Counted from the first letter of the stretch, positions 15,618 to 22,330 are shown. The stretch is 39,011 nucleotides of DNA from Candidatus Kaiserbacteria bacterium (GCA_016204695.1 JACQKD010000011.1:1-39011); one strand, 5' to 3'. Program-made: numbers and translations. Notes: generated from the letters alone by a model not told the origin.

Positions 15618-16724
15618 CTATTCTCCATAAGGCGCCAACTTCCCATCCTTGAATTGATAGGTGAGCAGAGGAACGGAGACAGAGCGGTCTTGATTGAACC
15701 GGAAGCTGTGTACGGCGGTGTTGCCTGTTCTGCCGACGAGCTCTGTCACTATATCTTCCATGCGAAAGTCGCTCTCTTTAAGCAGGTCGAACAGGAGTGT
15801 TGCTGAAGAATGTGCAAGCGCCGCGAGATAGTCGGGCTCGATGCCGTATCGCTCTTCGTACTTGGCGATAAAGGCCGGATCGTACTCGCTTGAGAGAAGC
15901 GCTCCGAAATAAACGCCGGGTGCCTCTGTCCCGAAGATGTCACGCAGTCCGTCGTTGTTCACGTCCGTGCCGATATAGAGGGGGATGTCTTTGCCGAGCG
16001 GAGCATATTGTCGGAGCATGACCGCACCCTCGGGAGCGGCAAACATCGCGAATACGACATCCGGTTTTGTCGCAACCGCCTTCGCGATCTGTGTGCGAAA
16101 GTCTTTTGTCGTTCCGGAGACCACTTTTTCCACGCCGACGATGGTGATTTCGTCCGCGTACTCCTTCAGCAATGTCTCCGCTTGCAAGCCCAGTTCGCTT
16201 TGCTCGGTGAAAAAATACACGTTTTTCCAACTCATCCGTTTCATGAAGTCGACCTCGTGGCGCACTTGCTCCCGAAGCCCCGGGTAGATGCAAAAGAGAA
16301 TCGGGTATTCCGTGAACCGGTCATCGCAAGTCGAGACGGCGATAGCGGCGGCGAGTCCGCTTGTATCGAGCGTAGGTGCCACGGAAAGCGTCTGTGCAGG
16401 ACCAAGTGGGCCGATAATGATATCCGCGTGATCTTGTTTTGTTATCTTTGTGAACGACGTCACTGCGGCTGCCGGTGTGAATCCGCCCGTATCCTCGTAT
16501 ATGAGGCGAATTTTTTCGGAGCTGAAGCCGCTCTCTTCGAAAGCGATGTCAAGCCCGTGTCGGACGTTCTCACCGAGGTCTGCAAGTTCTCCGGAAAGGG
16601 GCATGACGAGGCCGATCTTCACCGGGTCATCGGGCATTTTGTCCGGCGGAGCCATCAACCACCAACCGAATAATGCGACAGCGACTACAACGAGCACGGG
16701 CCAAAAGTATTTTTTATTTTGCAT
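15618..16724 (-). CDS. periplasmic-type solute-binding protein (Leu/Ile/Val-binding fold)
   Basis: 368 aa. N-terminal membrane anchor (residues ~8-25) followed by a Peripla_BP_6/type I binding fold: KIGLVMPLSGELADLGENVRHGLDIAFEE opens the first lobe, IIGPLGPAQTLSVAPTLD and YPGLREQVRHEVDF belong to the hinge region, and PDYLAALAHSSATLLFDLL closes the fold. Such proteins carry amino acids or related ligands to ABC permeases, but no permease or ATPase gene is in the window, so a sensory role or a partner elsewhere is possible. There is no lipobox Cys; the protein is probably held by an uncleaved anchor. It is divergent from the TrmB-like regulator, which may control it. Confidence 0.85.
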   Translation of the reverse strand: MQNKKYFWPVLVVVAVALFGWWLMAPPDKMPDDPVKIGLVMPLSGELADLGENVRHGLDIAFEESGFSSEKIRLIYEDTGGFTPAAAVTSFTKITKQDHADIIIGPLGPAQTLSVAPTLDTSGLAAAIAVSTCDDRFTEYPILFCIYPGLREQVRHEVDFMKRMSWKNVYFFTEQSELGLQAETLLKEYADEITIVGVEKVVSGTTKDFRTQIAKAVATKPDVVFAMFAAPEGAVMLRQYAPLGKDIPLYIGTDVNNDGLRDIFGTEAPGVYFGALLSSEYDPAFIAKYEERYGIEPDYLAALAHSSATLLFDLLKESDFRMEDIVTELVGRTGNTAVHSFRFNQDRSVSVPLLTYQFKDGKLAPYGE

Positions 16725-16785
16725 AGGTTGCTTAATTACGGTACTTCCACTGTCCTCCCCTGAGAAGTTTTCGTCAAAATTTAAT

Positions 16786-16896
16786 TACCAAAGGTGGATA
16801 ATTCGATATAACCGCTTATTTCAAGCCGCACCATTAAATAAATTTCGACGTTCAGAACGTCGTTTATTTGACAGTCACATGACCTTTGGTAGTGTT
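16786..16896. promoter_or_regulatory. divergent control region with two inverted-repeat systems
   Basis: TACCAAAGGT (16786-16795) is repeated inverted as ACCTTTGGTA (16882-16891). Between them lies a large palindrome: AAATAAA, TTT, CGACGTT (16836-16852), CAG, AACGTCG, TTTATTT (16856-16869). TTGACA at 16868-16873 and TAGTGT at 16890-16895 form the promoter for the TrmB-like gene, whose GTG follows 6 nt later. The palindrome covers the -35 edge and the ACCTTTGGTA copy covers the -10, as expected of repressor sites. Confidence 0.6.
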
Positions 16897-16901
16897 GGGT
16901 C

Positions 16902-17660
16902 GTGAATGACACAGCAAAGCAACTCGCCGCCGTATTTCATCTGAGCGCGTACGAAGCGCGTCTTTATATGGCGGCACTTGATGAAATGGACGGTACGGTG
17001 AGCGATCTTGCCGAACGTGCGGCTATCCCGCGGACAGCGGTATATCCGCCGCTAAAGGCGCTTATTGCGAAAGGATTTATCACAGCACTCAAGTCGCACA
17101 GGAAACACACTCGCTATCGTGCGATTGAGCCGAAGTATCTTGAACATATCTTCGAACGACGCCGTGTCGACCTGAAAGATATCATCGGGCGCTTCAGTCA
17201 GGGCATCTCAAACGATTCGGGTGAGATGCGTGTTCAGTATTTTGAAGGGCGCGGCGGCGTGGAGACGGCAGTCGAGATATTTTTAAGTGAAGCAAAGTCA
17301 AAAGTATGGAAAACGTTTGAAAATCCTGCCTATGCCGAGTATTTCTTCGGGTCGCGGTACTTTGAAGACTATGTGGATCGTCGCGTGGCAAAAGGTATAC
17401 GATGCCGCGTCGTTATTCCTTCGCGCGAGCATACCCCGTGGATGAAACAAATCATGGCTGTGGCGGAAGAGAAGTTGCTCGATATTCGCATCGTATCCCC
17501 GGAACTCTATCCTATTGAAGCCACTATTGCAGTTGGCGGAGACTGGATTCTCGCGGTTTCCGTGCAACAAAGGCCGTTTGCAATCATTGTGAAAAATGTT
17601 CCGCTTGCGCGCACTCTGAAGAGCCTCCACGATATGGTGTGGGATCGGTTTGCCGCGTAA
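16902..17660 (+). CDS. TrmB-family transcriptional regulator
   Basis: 252 aa from GTG 16902. The N-terminal winged helix (residues ~5-75) contains LSAYEARLYMAALDE, DLAERAAIPRTAVYPPLKALIAKGFI and an RYRAIEP wing, the TrmB pattern. The C-terminal half (~100-250) resembles the PLD-like ligand domain found in many short TrmB proteins (FENPAYAEYFFGSRYFEDYVDRRVAKGIRCRVVIP). It is divergent from the solute-binding protein gene, and palindromes fill the space between them, so it probably regulates itself and that gene in response to an imported compound. The ligand is unknown. Confidence 0.82.
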   Translation: MNDTAKQLAAVFHLSAYEARLYMAALDEMDGTVSDLAERAAIPRTAVYPPLKALIAKGFITALKSHRKHTRYRAIEPKYLEHIFERRRVDLKDIIGRFSQGISNDSGEMRVQYFEGRGGVETAVEIFLSEAKSKVWKTFENPAYAEYFFGSRYFEDYVDRRVAKGIRCRVVIPSREHTPWMKQIMAVAEEKLLDIRIVSPELYPIEATIAVGGDWILAVSVQQRPFAIIVKNVPLARTLKSLHDMVWDRFAA

Positions 17661-17738
17661 CTCGATTTTTAAGAAATAAAATATGCCCACTGTCCACATT
17701 CTGCTATACTATAGAACCTTATGAGATAATACATACGC

Positions 17739-17972
17739 ATGAACGTTACTATCTACAGCACGCCAACTTGCCATTTCTGCCATGCCGCAAAAGAGTTTTT
17801 CAAGGAACATAACGTCAAATATGAAGACTTTAATGTTGCCGAAAATATGGAAAAGCGCAAAGAGATGATCGAGATGACGGGACAGATGGGCGTGCCGGTT
17901 ATCAAAATCGGGGATGACATCATTGTTGGTTTTGACGAAGGAAAGATGCGGCAGTTGCTCGGGATTTCGTAG
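17739..17972 (+). CDS. glutaredoxin-like thiol-disulfide protein
   Basis: 77 aa, full thioredoxin fold of the glutaredoxin/NrdH size. The active site is C-H-F-C in YSTPTCHFCHAAKEFF (Cys11 and Cys14), with the cis-proline motif GVPVIKIG and the GFDEGKMRQLL C-terminus. It probably reduces protein disulfides; whether glutathione or thioredoxin reductase supplies electrons cannot be told. A GATAAT box at 17725-17730 lies 8 nt before the ATG, and a TATACT at 17705-17710 is an alternative. Confidence 0.9.
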   Translation: MNVTIYSTPTCHFCHAAKEFFKEHNVKYEDFNVAENMEKRKEMIEMTGQMGVPVIKIGDDIIVGFDEGKMRQLLGIS

Positions 17973-17997
17973 GTTATTGACAACGATTGTTCGCTCC

Positions 17998-18028
17998 CTG
18001 TATGAAATTTCTGTGAAATTTCATACAG
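17998..18028. terminator. hairpin after the glutaredoxin gene
   Basis: 13-bp perfect stem CTGTATGAAATTT (17998-18010) and AAATTTCATACAG (18016-18028), loop CTGTG. There is no T run, so it is either a weak terminator or part of the tRNA-Arg leader structure. Confidence 0.5.
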
Positions 18029-18080
18029 AAGCTTCGCTCGGAGAAATAATGAAAATGTATTTTCATTATCCTCCTTACTT
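18029..18080 (+). promoter_or_regulatory. tRNA-Arg leader element (shared with tRNA-Phe)
   Basis: AAGCTTCGCTC (18029-18039) is followed by a perfect palindrome ATAATGAAAAT, GT, ATTTTCATTAT (18046-18069), then CCTCCTTACTT and the tRNA. The same order and the same 11-nt distance to the tRNA occur at 20104-20155 before tRNA-Phe, with compensated stem differences. It may include the tRNA promoter (AATAAT at 18045-18050). Confidence 0.7.
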
Positions 18081-18152
18081 GCTCCCGTAGTTCAATGGAT
18101 AGAACGGCCGCGTCCTAAGCGGGTAATGTCAGTTCGATTCTGGCCGGGAGCA
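18081..18152 (+). tRNA. tRNA-Arg (anticodon CCT)
   Basis: 72 nt. Acceptor GCTCCCG/CGGGAGC, discriminator A at 18152. Anticodon stem CCGC/GCGG with loop GTCCTAA gives CCT, reading AGG. G at position 32 is uncommon. CCA is not encoded; the following bases are CCG. Confidence 0.93.
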
Positions 18153-18202
18153 CCGGAAGGGTTTTTGCACAGTGCGCCTGTTTTGTTTGTGCTCGCGGAG
18201 GA

Positions 18203-18208
18203 TATACT
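18203..18208 (+). promoter_or_regulatory. -10 element TATACT before the methyltransferase gene
   Basis: TATACT with TTTTGT (18181-18186) as a possible -35 at 16 nt; ATG 18221 is 12 nt downstream, so the leader would be at most a few bases. Confidence 0.5.
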
Positions 18209-18220
18209 TGTCACGTAACT

Positions 18221-18763
18221 ATGGATTTTTTAATTGAGTCCTTCAAACATTGGCCGACGATAGGAGCCTTTGCACCATGTTCGTCCGCCGTTGCGGAGAA
18301 GATGACCAGACCCGTCGATTTCTCTCGTGCGCGGGTGCTTGTTGAATTCGGCGGTGGCACGGGAGCGATCACCAAAACCATCCTTGCTCGGATGCGGCCG
18401 GATGCGGAACTGGTCTCCTTTGAGCTTTTGCCTGCGTTTGTTTCCGCGCTCAAGCGCATACCGGACTCGCGACTGACGGTGGTGCATGATTCGGCCGCAA
18501 ACCTCGGAGCGTATCTTGCCGCGCGAGAAATAGAAAAAGCCGATGCGATTATCTCGACGCTCCCGGTCGGTACCATGAATAAAGCCCTCCGCGCACGCAT
18601 CTTTGAGGAGGTGAAGGGTGCGCTTGGTACGGGCGGTCGGTATGTGCAAATCCAGTATTCACTGCTTTCTTGGAAGGAGATTAAACGAAACTTTCCCGAA
18701 ACGTCGCTCGATTTCACGCCCCGCAACTTTCCTCCGGCGTTTTTCTACATCTGCGAGCGGTGA
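18221..18763 (+). CDS. class I SAM-dependent methyltransferase, phospholipid methyltransferase-like
   Basis: 180 aa. Starts with the SFKHWPTIGAFAPCSSAVAEKM segment seen in phospholipid/PmtA-like and rRNA-dimethylase-like enzymes, then motif I VEFGGGTGAIT (residues ~40-50), SFELLPAFVSAL (motif II, Glu binding the SAM ribose), VVHDSAANL and IISTLPVGTM (motif IV region), and a short C-terminus. Length and motif order fit small PmtA-type enzymes that methylate phosphatidylethanolamine; an rRNA or other lipid substrate is possible. No other lipid gene is adjacent, and the next gene is convergent, 13 nt away. Confidence 0.8.
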   Translation: MDFLIESFKHWPTIGAFAPCSSAVAEKMTRPVDFSRARVLVEFGGGTGAITKTILARMRPDAELVSFELLPAFVSALKRIPDSRLTVVHDSAANLGAYLAAREIEKADAIISTLPVGTMNKALRARIFEEVKGALGTGGRYVQIQYSLLSWKEIKRNFPETSLDFTPRNFPPAFFYICER

Positions 18764-18775
18764 GCGATAGACAGG

Positions 18776-19639
18776 TCAGTGTGCGCCGGTGCGGAGATAG
18801 TCGGCAAACATCCCGATAACTTTTTTAGTGGTTGCGCCGACGAGGCCGTCTGCGATGGTGTTGTCTCCGACTTGCACTACCGGCACGACGTCTTTGAAAC
18901 TTGAAGTGAGAAACGCCTCGTCGGCGCGCAAGAGTTCGTCAAGCGTATACGCTCGTTCGTCTACCGTGAGCCCCGCCGCGCGGGCGAGTTCGATGACGAC
19001 ATTCCTCGTCACTCCTTTGAGGATGTTGTCCGCCGCGGTCACGAGCGTGCCGTCTTTGACCATAAAAAAATTGCTCGTCGCGCACTCAAGCACGTTTCCG
19101 TTCCATGTGTACAGGATTTCAAGCGTGCCCGCCTCTTTCATCGGTTTTTGCAAAAGGGCGGTGGTGATGTAGTTGGTGGTCTTGTACTCGGGGTACTGGC
19201 GCAGGTGCTCATGTACGATGACACGCGCACCATCGGTGTAGTATGTCGGTTCAAGCGGTTTCCATTCTTCAAGAAAAATATAAAAAGTCGGCGTCTCGGG
19301 ATCGAAGTCAATGCCACCGAGCGCTTGCCCGCCGGTGATGATGCATTTCACATTGAGCCGCGGCATCTCTCCGCCGTCCGGCATGCGATCGGATATATTT
19401 TTCTCGACAAGATCAAAAATGATATCTCGGATTTCTTTGTCGGTGTGCGGGATCGTGATGCGCAAAAAGTCGGCGGATTTCTTAAAACGGGCGATATGAT
19501 CTTCCCACCGGAAGATCGTGCTGTTTACGAGAGCCATCGCTTCATAGATGCCGTATCCTCGCAGGAGTCCGATGTCGAGCACGCTGACCTTCGCCTCGTC
19601 TTCGGGGAGGATCCGGCCGTTGAGATAGCAATAACGCAT
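18776..19639 (-). CDS. class IV aminotransferase (branched-chain or D-amino acid type)
   Basis: 287 aa, full-length fold-type IV PLP enzyme. Motifs: YLNGRILPEDEAKVSVLDIGLLRG at the N-terminus, PLP lysine Lys153 in EYKTTNY, Glu185 in VLECATSNFF (contacts the PLP ring nitrogen), and GVTRNVVIELA and DEAFLTSSFKDVVPV near the C-terminus. The family includes BCAT, D-amino acid transaminase and aminodeoxychorismate lyase; the motifs do not decide among them, though a D-amino acid role for peptidoglycan is plausible. TATCAT (plus 19646-19651) ends 6 nt before the ATG, so the mRNA is probably leaderless. Confidence 0.87.
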   Translation of the reverse strand: MRYCYLNGRILPEDEAKVSVLDIGLLRGYGIYEAMALVNSTIFRWEDHIARFKKSADFLRITIPHTDKEIRDIIFDLVEKNISDRMPDGGEMPRLNVKCIITGGQALGGIDFDPETPTFYIFLEEWKPLEPTYYTDGARVIVHEHLRQYPEYKTTNYITTALLQKPMKEAGTLEILYTWNGNVLECATSNFFMVKDGTLVTAADNILKGVTRNVVIELARAAGLTVDERAYTLDELLRADEAFLTSSFKDVVPVVQVGDNTIADGLVGATTKKVIGMFADYLRTGAH

Positions 19640-19712
19640 CGGACCATGATAACAGAGAGAAAGGAATGCACAACAATCACCTCTTTATCACTCTTTTCGT
19701 GTATATGGGTGG

Positions 19713-19718
19713 TATACT
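19713..19718 (+). promoter_or_regulatory. -10 element TATACT, leaderless start of the 88-aa gene
   Basis: GGTATACTTG with 8 nt to ATG 19727. Confidence 0.5.
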
Positions 19719-19726
19719 TGCAGGTA

Positions 19727-19993
19727 ATGCCTTCGGATCGACAAGAAGAAATATTGGCTCTTACGCGGGAAAACAATACACTCCTGAAGAAAATGCATCG
19801 CAATGCCGTGATTGAGATGTGGTTGCGGGTATTGTGGTACGCGCTTATCATCGGCTTGCCATTCCTGCTGTATTTCTATATTCTGGAGCCGTACCTCGGG
19901 ACCATAAAGGATCAGATGGACCAATATGGTGTCGGTGTGGGCGCGTATCCGGGGATCGAGAAACTGGAATCGTTTTTGCGCCGAGGGGAATAA
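19727..19993 (+). CDS. small membrane protein, coiled coil plus one helix
   Basis: 88 aa from ATG 19727. Charged N-terminal helix (SDRQEEILALTRENNTLLKKMHRN, likely coiled coil), then one long hydrophobic segment (~36-55) and a short extracytoplasmic tail containing YLGTIKDQMDQYGV. I know no named family; the plan is common in Patescibacteria. The frame is open far upstream (to 19148), but that part overlaps the aminotransferase gene on the other strand and the -10 box fixes the start. It stands alone between the aminotransferase and the tRNA-Phe region. Confidence 0.75.
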   Translation: MPSDRQEEILALTRENNTLLKKMHRNAVIEMWLRVLWYALIIGLPFLLYFYILEPYLGTIKDQMDQYGVGVGAYPGIEKLESFLRRGE

Positions 19994-20007
19994 ATTCTTT
20001 TCTTCTC

Positions 20008-20107
20008 GCTTGGGTAAACGAAGTTTGCTTCGACCGCGTTCGGACAAAATGAATGTAAACACTCACTTTGCTCCTCACTTGTCGAAGTAAGCAAATCTTG
20101 CCCAAGC
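20008..20107 (-). repeat. dispersed hairpin element, family D copy 1 (upstream of tRNA-Phe)
   Basis: 60-nt core 20028-20087 closed by CTTCGAC (20028-20034) and GTCGAAG (20081-20087). It is about 80% identical to 36752-36811, where the closing stem is CTCCGAC/GTCGGAG. Conserved interior: TCGGACAAAATG, GTAAAC, CTCACTTTGCTCCTC. Here an outer stem GCTTGGG (20008-20014) and CCCAAGC (20101-20107) repeats the acceptor stem sequence of the nearby tRNA-Phe; CTCGCTTGGGTA (20005-20016) is identical to 20153-20164. Confidence 0.8.
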
Positions 20108-20155
20108 TTCGCTCAAAGATATAATGCAAGCGAGCTTGCGTTATCCTTCTCACTC
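20104..20155 (+). promoter_or_regulatory. tRNA-Phe leader element and promoter
   Basis: AAGCTTCGCTC (20104-20114), then ATAATGCAAGC, GA, GCTTGCGTTAT (20121-20144, 11 bp with one G-T pair), then 11 nt to the tRNA. It matches the leader of tRNA-Arg with covarying stem bases. TATAAT at 20120-20125 with TTGCCC at 20098-20103 (16-nt spacer) is a plausible promoter overlapping the palindrome. Confidence 0.7.
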
Positions 20156-20228
20156 GCTTGGGTAGCTCAGTTGGTAGAGCACTTCCCTGAAGAGGAAGGG
20201 GTCGGCGGTTCGAGCCCGCCCCCAAGCA
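20156..20228 (+). tRNA. tRNA-Phe (anticodon GAA)
   Basis: 73 nt. Acceptor GCTTGGG/CCCAAGC, discriminator A at 20228, D arm GCTC/GAGC, anticodon stem CTTCC/GGAAG with loop CTGAAGA giving GAA, T arm GGCGG/CCGCC with loop TTCGAGC. CCA is not encoded. Confidence 0.96.
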
Positions 20229-20274
20229 CAGCCGCAAAAAGACCCGTGCGTACGCACGGGTCTTTTTGCGGCTG
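20229..20274 (+). terminator. 46-bp perfect palindrome, terminator of tRNA-Phe
   Basis: Starts one base after the tRNA. The left arm CAGCCGCAAAAAGACC... (20229-20251) is perfectly complementary to 20252-20274, with no spacer at the centre (GCGTACGC). The right arm contains TCTTTTTG, so GACCCGTGCG/CGCACGGGTC followed by TTTTT works as a bidirectional intrinsic terminator. Confidence 0.9.
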
Positions 20275-20280
20275 GCTCTA

Positions 20281-20328
20281 TGGGGGCGGGCGAGAAGGCC
20301 GGAGGCGGTATACAAGACGAGCGGAACG
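20281..20328 (+). repeat. tRNA-Phe trailer element: inverted tRNA 3' segment plus shared 30-mer
   Basis: TGGGGGCGGGC (20281-20291) is the inverted copy of GCCCGCCCCCA (20214-20224) in the tRNA T arm and acceptor. Seven bases later comes the 30-nt sequence 20299-20328, identical to 15561-15590 behind tRNA-Gly. Order and polarity are the same at both tRNAs. Confidence 0.88.
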
Positions 20329-20402
20329 AAGTGGAGCGAGGGCTTGTCGCCGAGGCGTGGTCAAGAGCGCTTATCAGAATGCGAATACTTGGAGCATTAT
20401 GA

Positions 20403-20536
20403 TTAGCGACTCGTGACCGAGCCCGCCGAATAAAAACGCGAACAGAATCGTTAGTGACTCGGGCCGAGCCCGCCCGTACTCTCAATGACCACGCACGAAA
20501 AGACTTACGAACTCGTGATCGAGCCCGCCCCCAAGC
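20403..20536 (+). repeat. three degenerate ~25-nt repeats resembling the tRNA-Phe T arm
   Basis: Units at 20403-20427, 20451-20475 and 20505-20530 share TTA, then ACTCG, a 3-4 nt loop, CGAGCCCGCC. Each contains a small CTCG/CGAG hairpin. The last extends to TCGAGCCCGCCCCCAAGC (20519-20536), an exact 18-nt copy of the tRNA-Phe 3' end at 20210-20227. The 20329-20402 stretch and the region to 20618 show no gene. It may be remnants of integration sites or of tRNA duplication. Confidence 0.7.
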
Positions 20537-20618
20537 CATATTCGCCGACCGGCCAATACTTATGGTAGAGTATCGTTATTGTCATTAACGTACGCACTCG
20601 AACAACCGAGAAAATCAC

Positions 20619-21119
20619 ATGACGGTCACTCATATACTCTGCACAGGGGGTACATTCGATAAGACGTATGGAACTGGTGCAGGTGTAAAAAACTTCTCGT
20701 TCCCGACTGTCTCTGCGGTCGAGGATATTGTTGACCGTCTTGGTATTCAAAATGTTCATGTCTACTACGAATCAGCACGGGCGAAAGATAGTCTTGATAT
20801 GACTGACGAAGATCGGAATTACATCGCCTATTGGTGTGCTGACAAATCACGAGATCATTGTGTGGTAGTACACGGGACTGACACCATGATCGATACGGCA
20901 CGTGTAGTTGCGAAGTACTGTCCGAACAAAGTCGTTACTCTGACGGGTGCTTTGCAGCCAGCGCGGGTACGGGACACCGATGCAGAATTCAACCTTGGCG
21001 GCGCGATCATCGCCACACAAGTCGCTCCGCCAGGTGTGTATATCGTTATGAACGGGGTGGCGTACCAGTGGGACACCTGCAAAAAGAATCCTGTGACAGG
21101 GTATTTCGAGCCGCTGTAG
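20619..21119 (+). CDS. short asparaginase-family protein (N-terminal domain only)
   Basis: 166 aa, about half the size of classical L-asparaginases. Both threonine motifs of the family are present: ILCTGGTFDK (residues ~6-15, first catalytic Thr) and VVHGTDTMIDTA (~82-94, second Thr with Asp), followed by VVTLTGALQPA and the GGAIIAT and GVYIVMNG strands. The C-terminal domain, which helps form the dimeric active site, is missing and no second half lies nearby. Stand-alone N-domain proteins of this kind are known in several bacteria; the substrate is uncertain. The upstream spacer shows no clear promoter. Confidence 0.8.
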   Translation: MTVTHILCTGGTFDKTYGTGAGVKNFSFPTVSAVEDIVDRLGIQNVHVYYESARAKDSLDMTDEDRNYIAYWCADKSRDHCVVVHGTDTMIDTARVVAKYCPNKVVTLTGALQPARVRDTDAEFNLGGAIIATQVAPPGVYIVMNGVAYQWDTCKKNPVTGYFEPL

Positions 21120-21144
21120 ATGAGGAGGCGTTTTAGGGCTTCCG

Positions 21145-21627
21145 CTACTTCGTCTTCACCTTCAGTCTTGCGCTCCTTGCCTTATCCACTTTTGGTAGGA
21201 TAATCTCAAGCAGGCCGTGTTTTTCTTTGGCCTCCGCTTCGTCTATCAAGATCTCCTCCGGGAGAAGAATGGTGCGTGAGAAGCCGCCCCAGTAGAGCTC
21301 GCGGTGATAGTAGTTTTCGTCAGGTGCCTCGCGGTCTTCTTCCCGTGCGCCCTTGATGGTCACCATGTCTCGGGTGATTGCGATATCGAGGTCGTCCGGA
21401 CTCACGCCGGCGATGAGTGTGCGAATGACGATGCTTTCGGCGGTCTGGTACATGTCGATAGGGAGTTCTCCTTCTTCCTGCACCTCCTCTTGGGCACCTT
21501 GCCACGAGGGATCTCTTTTTTCGTCTGTGGGAGCGTCGACTTCGAAATCGTCTTCCGGCTCGTCCTCATAGGAGCGCATGGACACCGAGCCGGCGAGTCG
21601 CTTAAACAGTGAAGGTTTTTTTATCAT
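21145..21627 (-). CDS. small heat shock protein, Hsp20/alpha-crystallin family
   Basis: 160 aa. An acidic, variable N-terminus (~20-55) precedes an alpha-crystallin domain (~56-150): LPIDMYQTAESIVIRTLIAGVSPDDLDIAITRDMVTIKG, YYHRELYWGGFSRTILLPEEI and the closing GLLEIILPK. These are ATP-independent holdases that keep unfolding proteins soluble. A C-terminal I-x-I motif is not clear. Its ATG overlaps the stop of the PrsW gene by 4 nt (ATGA), so the two are translated from one transcript, coupling a protease-like membrane sensor with a chaperone. Confidence 0.9.
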   Translation of the reverse strand: MIKKPSLFKRLAGSVSMRSYEDEPEDDFEVDAPTDEKRDPSWQGAQEEVQEEGELPIDMYQTAESIVIRTLIAGVSPDDLDIAITRDMVTIKGAREEDREAPDENYYHRELYWGGFSRTILLPEEILIDEAEAKEKHGLLEIILPKVDKARSARLKVKTK

Positions 21628-22322
21628 GATGTGAGTGAATTACGTGGTCGCTGTATGCGCTTAACTTTTTCAAAGACAAGGAAAAGCATGATGATGCCGA
21701 ACCAGACGAACATGAAAACGGAGAGCAGTGTTTCTCCATGCGCATTCATTATAGAGAAGTTGAAAAGTGCATGCAATGCGATAGCTATGCACAACCCGAT
21801 CGTCGCGTAGATGACGCGCGCGTATGTGCCTTTGTAAAATGCGAATGCCATCATCGCGCCGACCGTTCCCGATGAAAGGATGTGCAGTAAGGTTGCACCG
21901 ATGAAACGGAAGTGACCCGTCAGTATCGACTCGACGACGTTTCCGGAAGCGAGCGGACTGAAGATAAAGAGCGCATTCTCAAGAGCGGAAAAACCCAGCG
22001 CAATCGCGATCATATAGATGATCGCGTCGATCGGCTCGTCGACCGCTTTGCTCCAGAGTACGACGATGAGGGCGGCGCTGTACTTGAGAATTTCTTCGAT
22101 GATGATCCATGAGAGCATGAGGTCGTCGCCGGAAAAGCGTTCCATGGCGAACTGTTGGAGCGGCAGGACAAGCAAGACCACCGCCATACCCGCGATGAAT
22201 GAAGTCGCGATGAGCGATCGTGGTTCCGGATGGACGCGATCTTCGCGCAGGAGAAACCACAACCAGAAAAGCGCGGGAACCAGCCCGCCGGTGAGCGCGA
22301 GGAATATCATGGTCGGATGCAT
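21624..22322 (-). CDS. PrsW-family intramembrane metalloprotease
   Basis: 232 aa from ATG 22322 (a TTG one codon upstream is less likely), with about seven membrane helices. Family motifs: IIEEILKY (EExxK, residues ~74-81), FSALENALF (~113-121), GATLLHILSSGTVGAMMAF (His) and ALHALFNFS (His, ~183-191). PrsW proteases cut anti-sigma factors or peptides in the membrane; no sigma/anti-sigma pair is next to it. TACAAT (plus 22331-22336) lies 8 nt upstream of the ATG, giving a leaderless transcript that continues into hsp20. Confidence 0.87.
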   Translation of the reverse strand: MHPTMIFLALTGGLVPALFWLWFLLREDRVHPEPRSLIATSFIAGMAVVLLVLPLQQFAMERFSGDDLMLSWIIIEEILKYSAALIVVLWSKAVDEPIDAIIYMIAIALGFSALENALFIFSPLASGNVVESILTGHFRFIGATLLHILSSGTVGAMMAFAFYKGTYARVIYATIGLCIAIALHALFNFSIMNAHGETLLSVFMFVWFGIIMLFLVFEKVKRIQRPRNSLTS

Positions 22323-22330
22323 CAACAGCT

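Noticed and set aside
20403-20530. Possible short CRISPR array (three ~25-nt repeats with 23- and 29-nt spacers)
   Set aside because: The repeats are degenerate, resemble the tRNA-Phe T arm, differ in spacing, and no cas gene is present.
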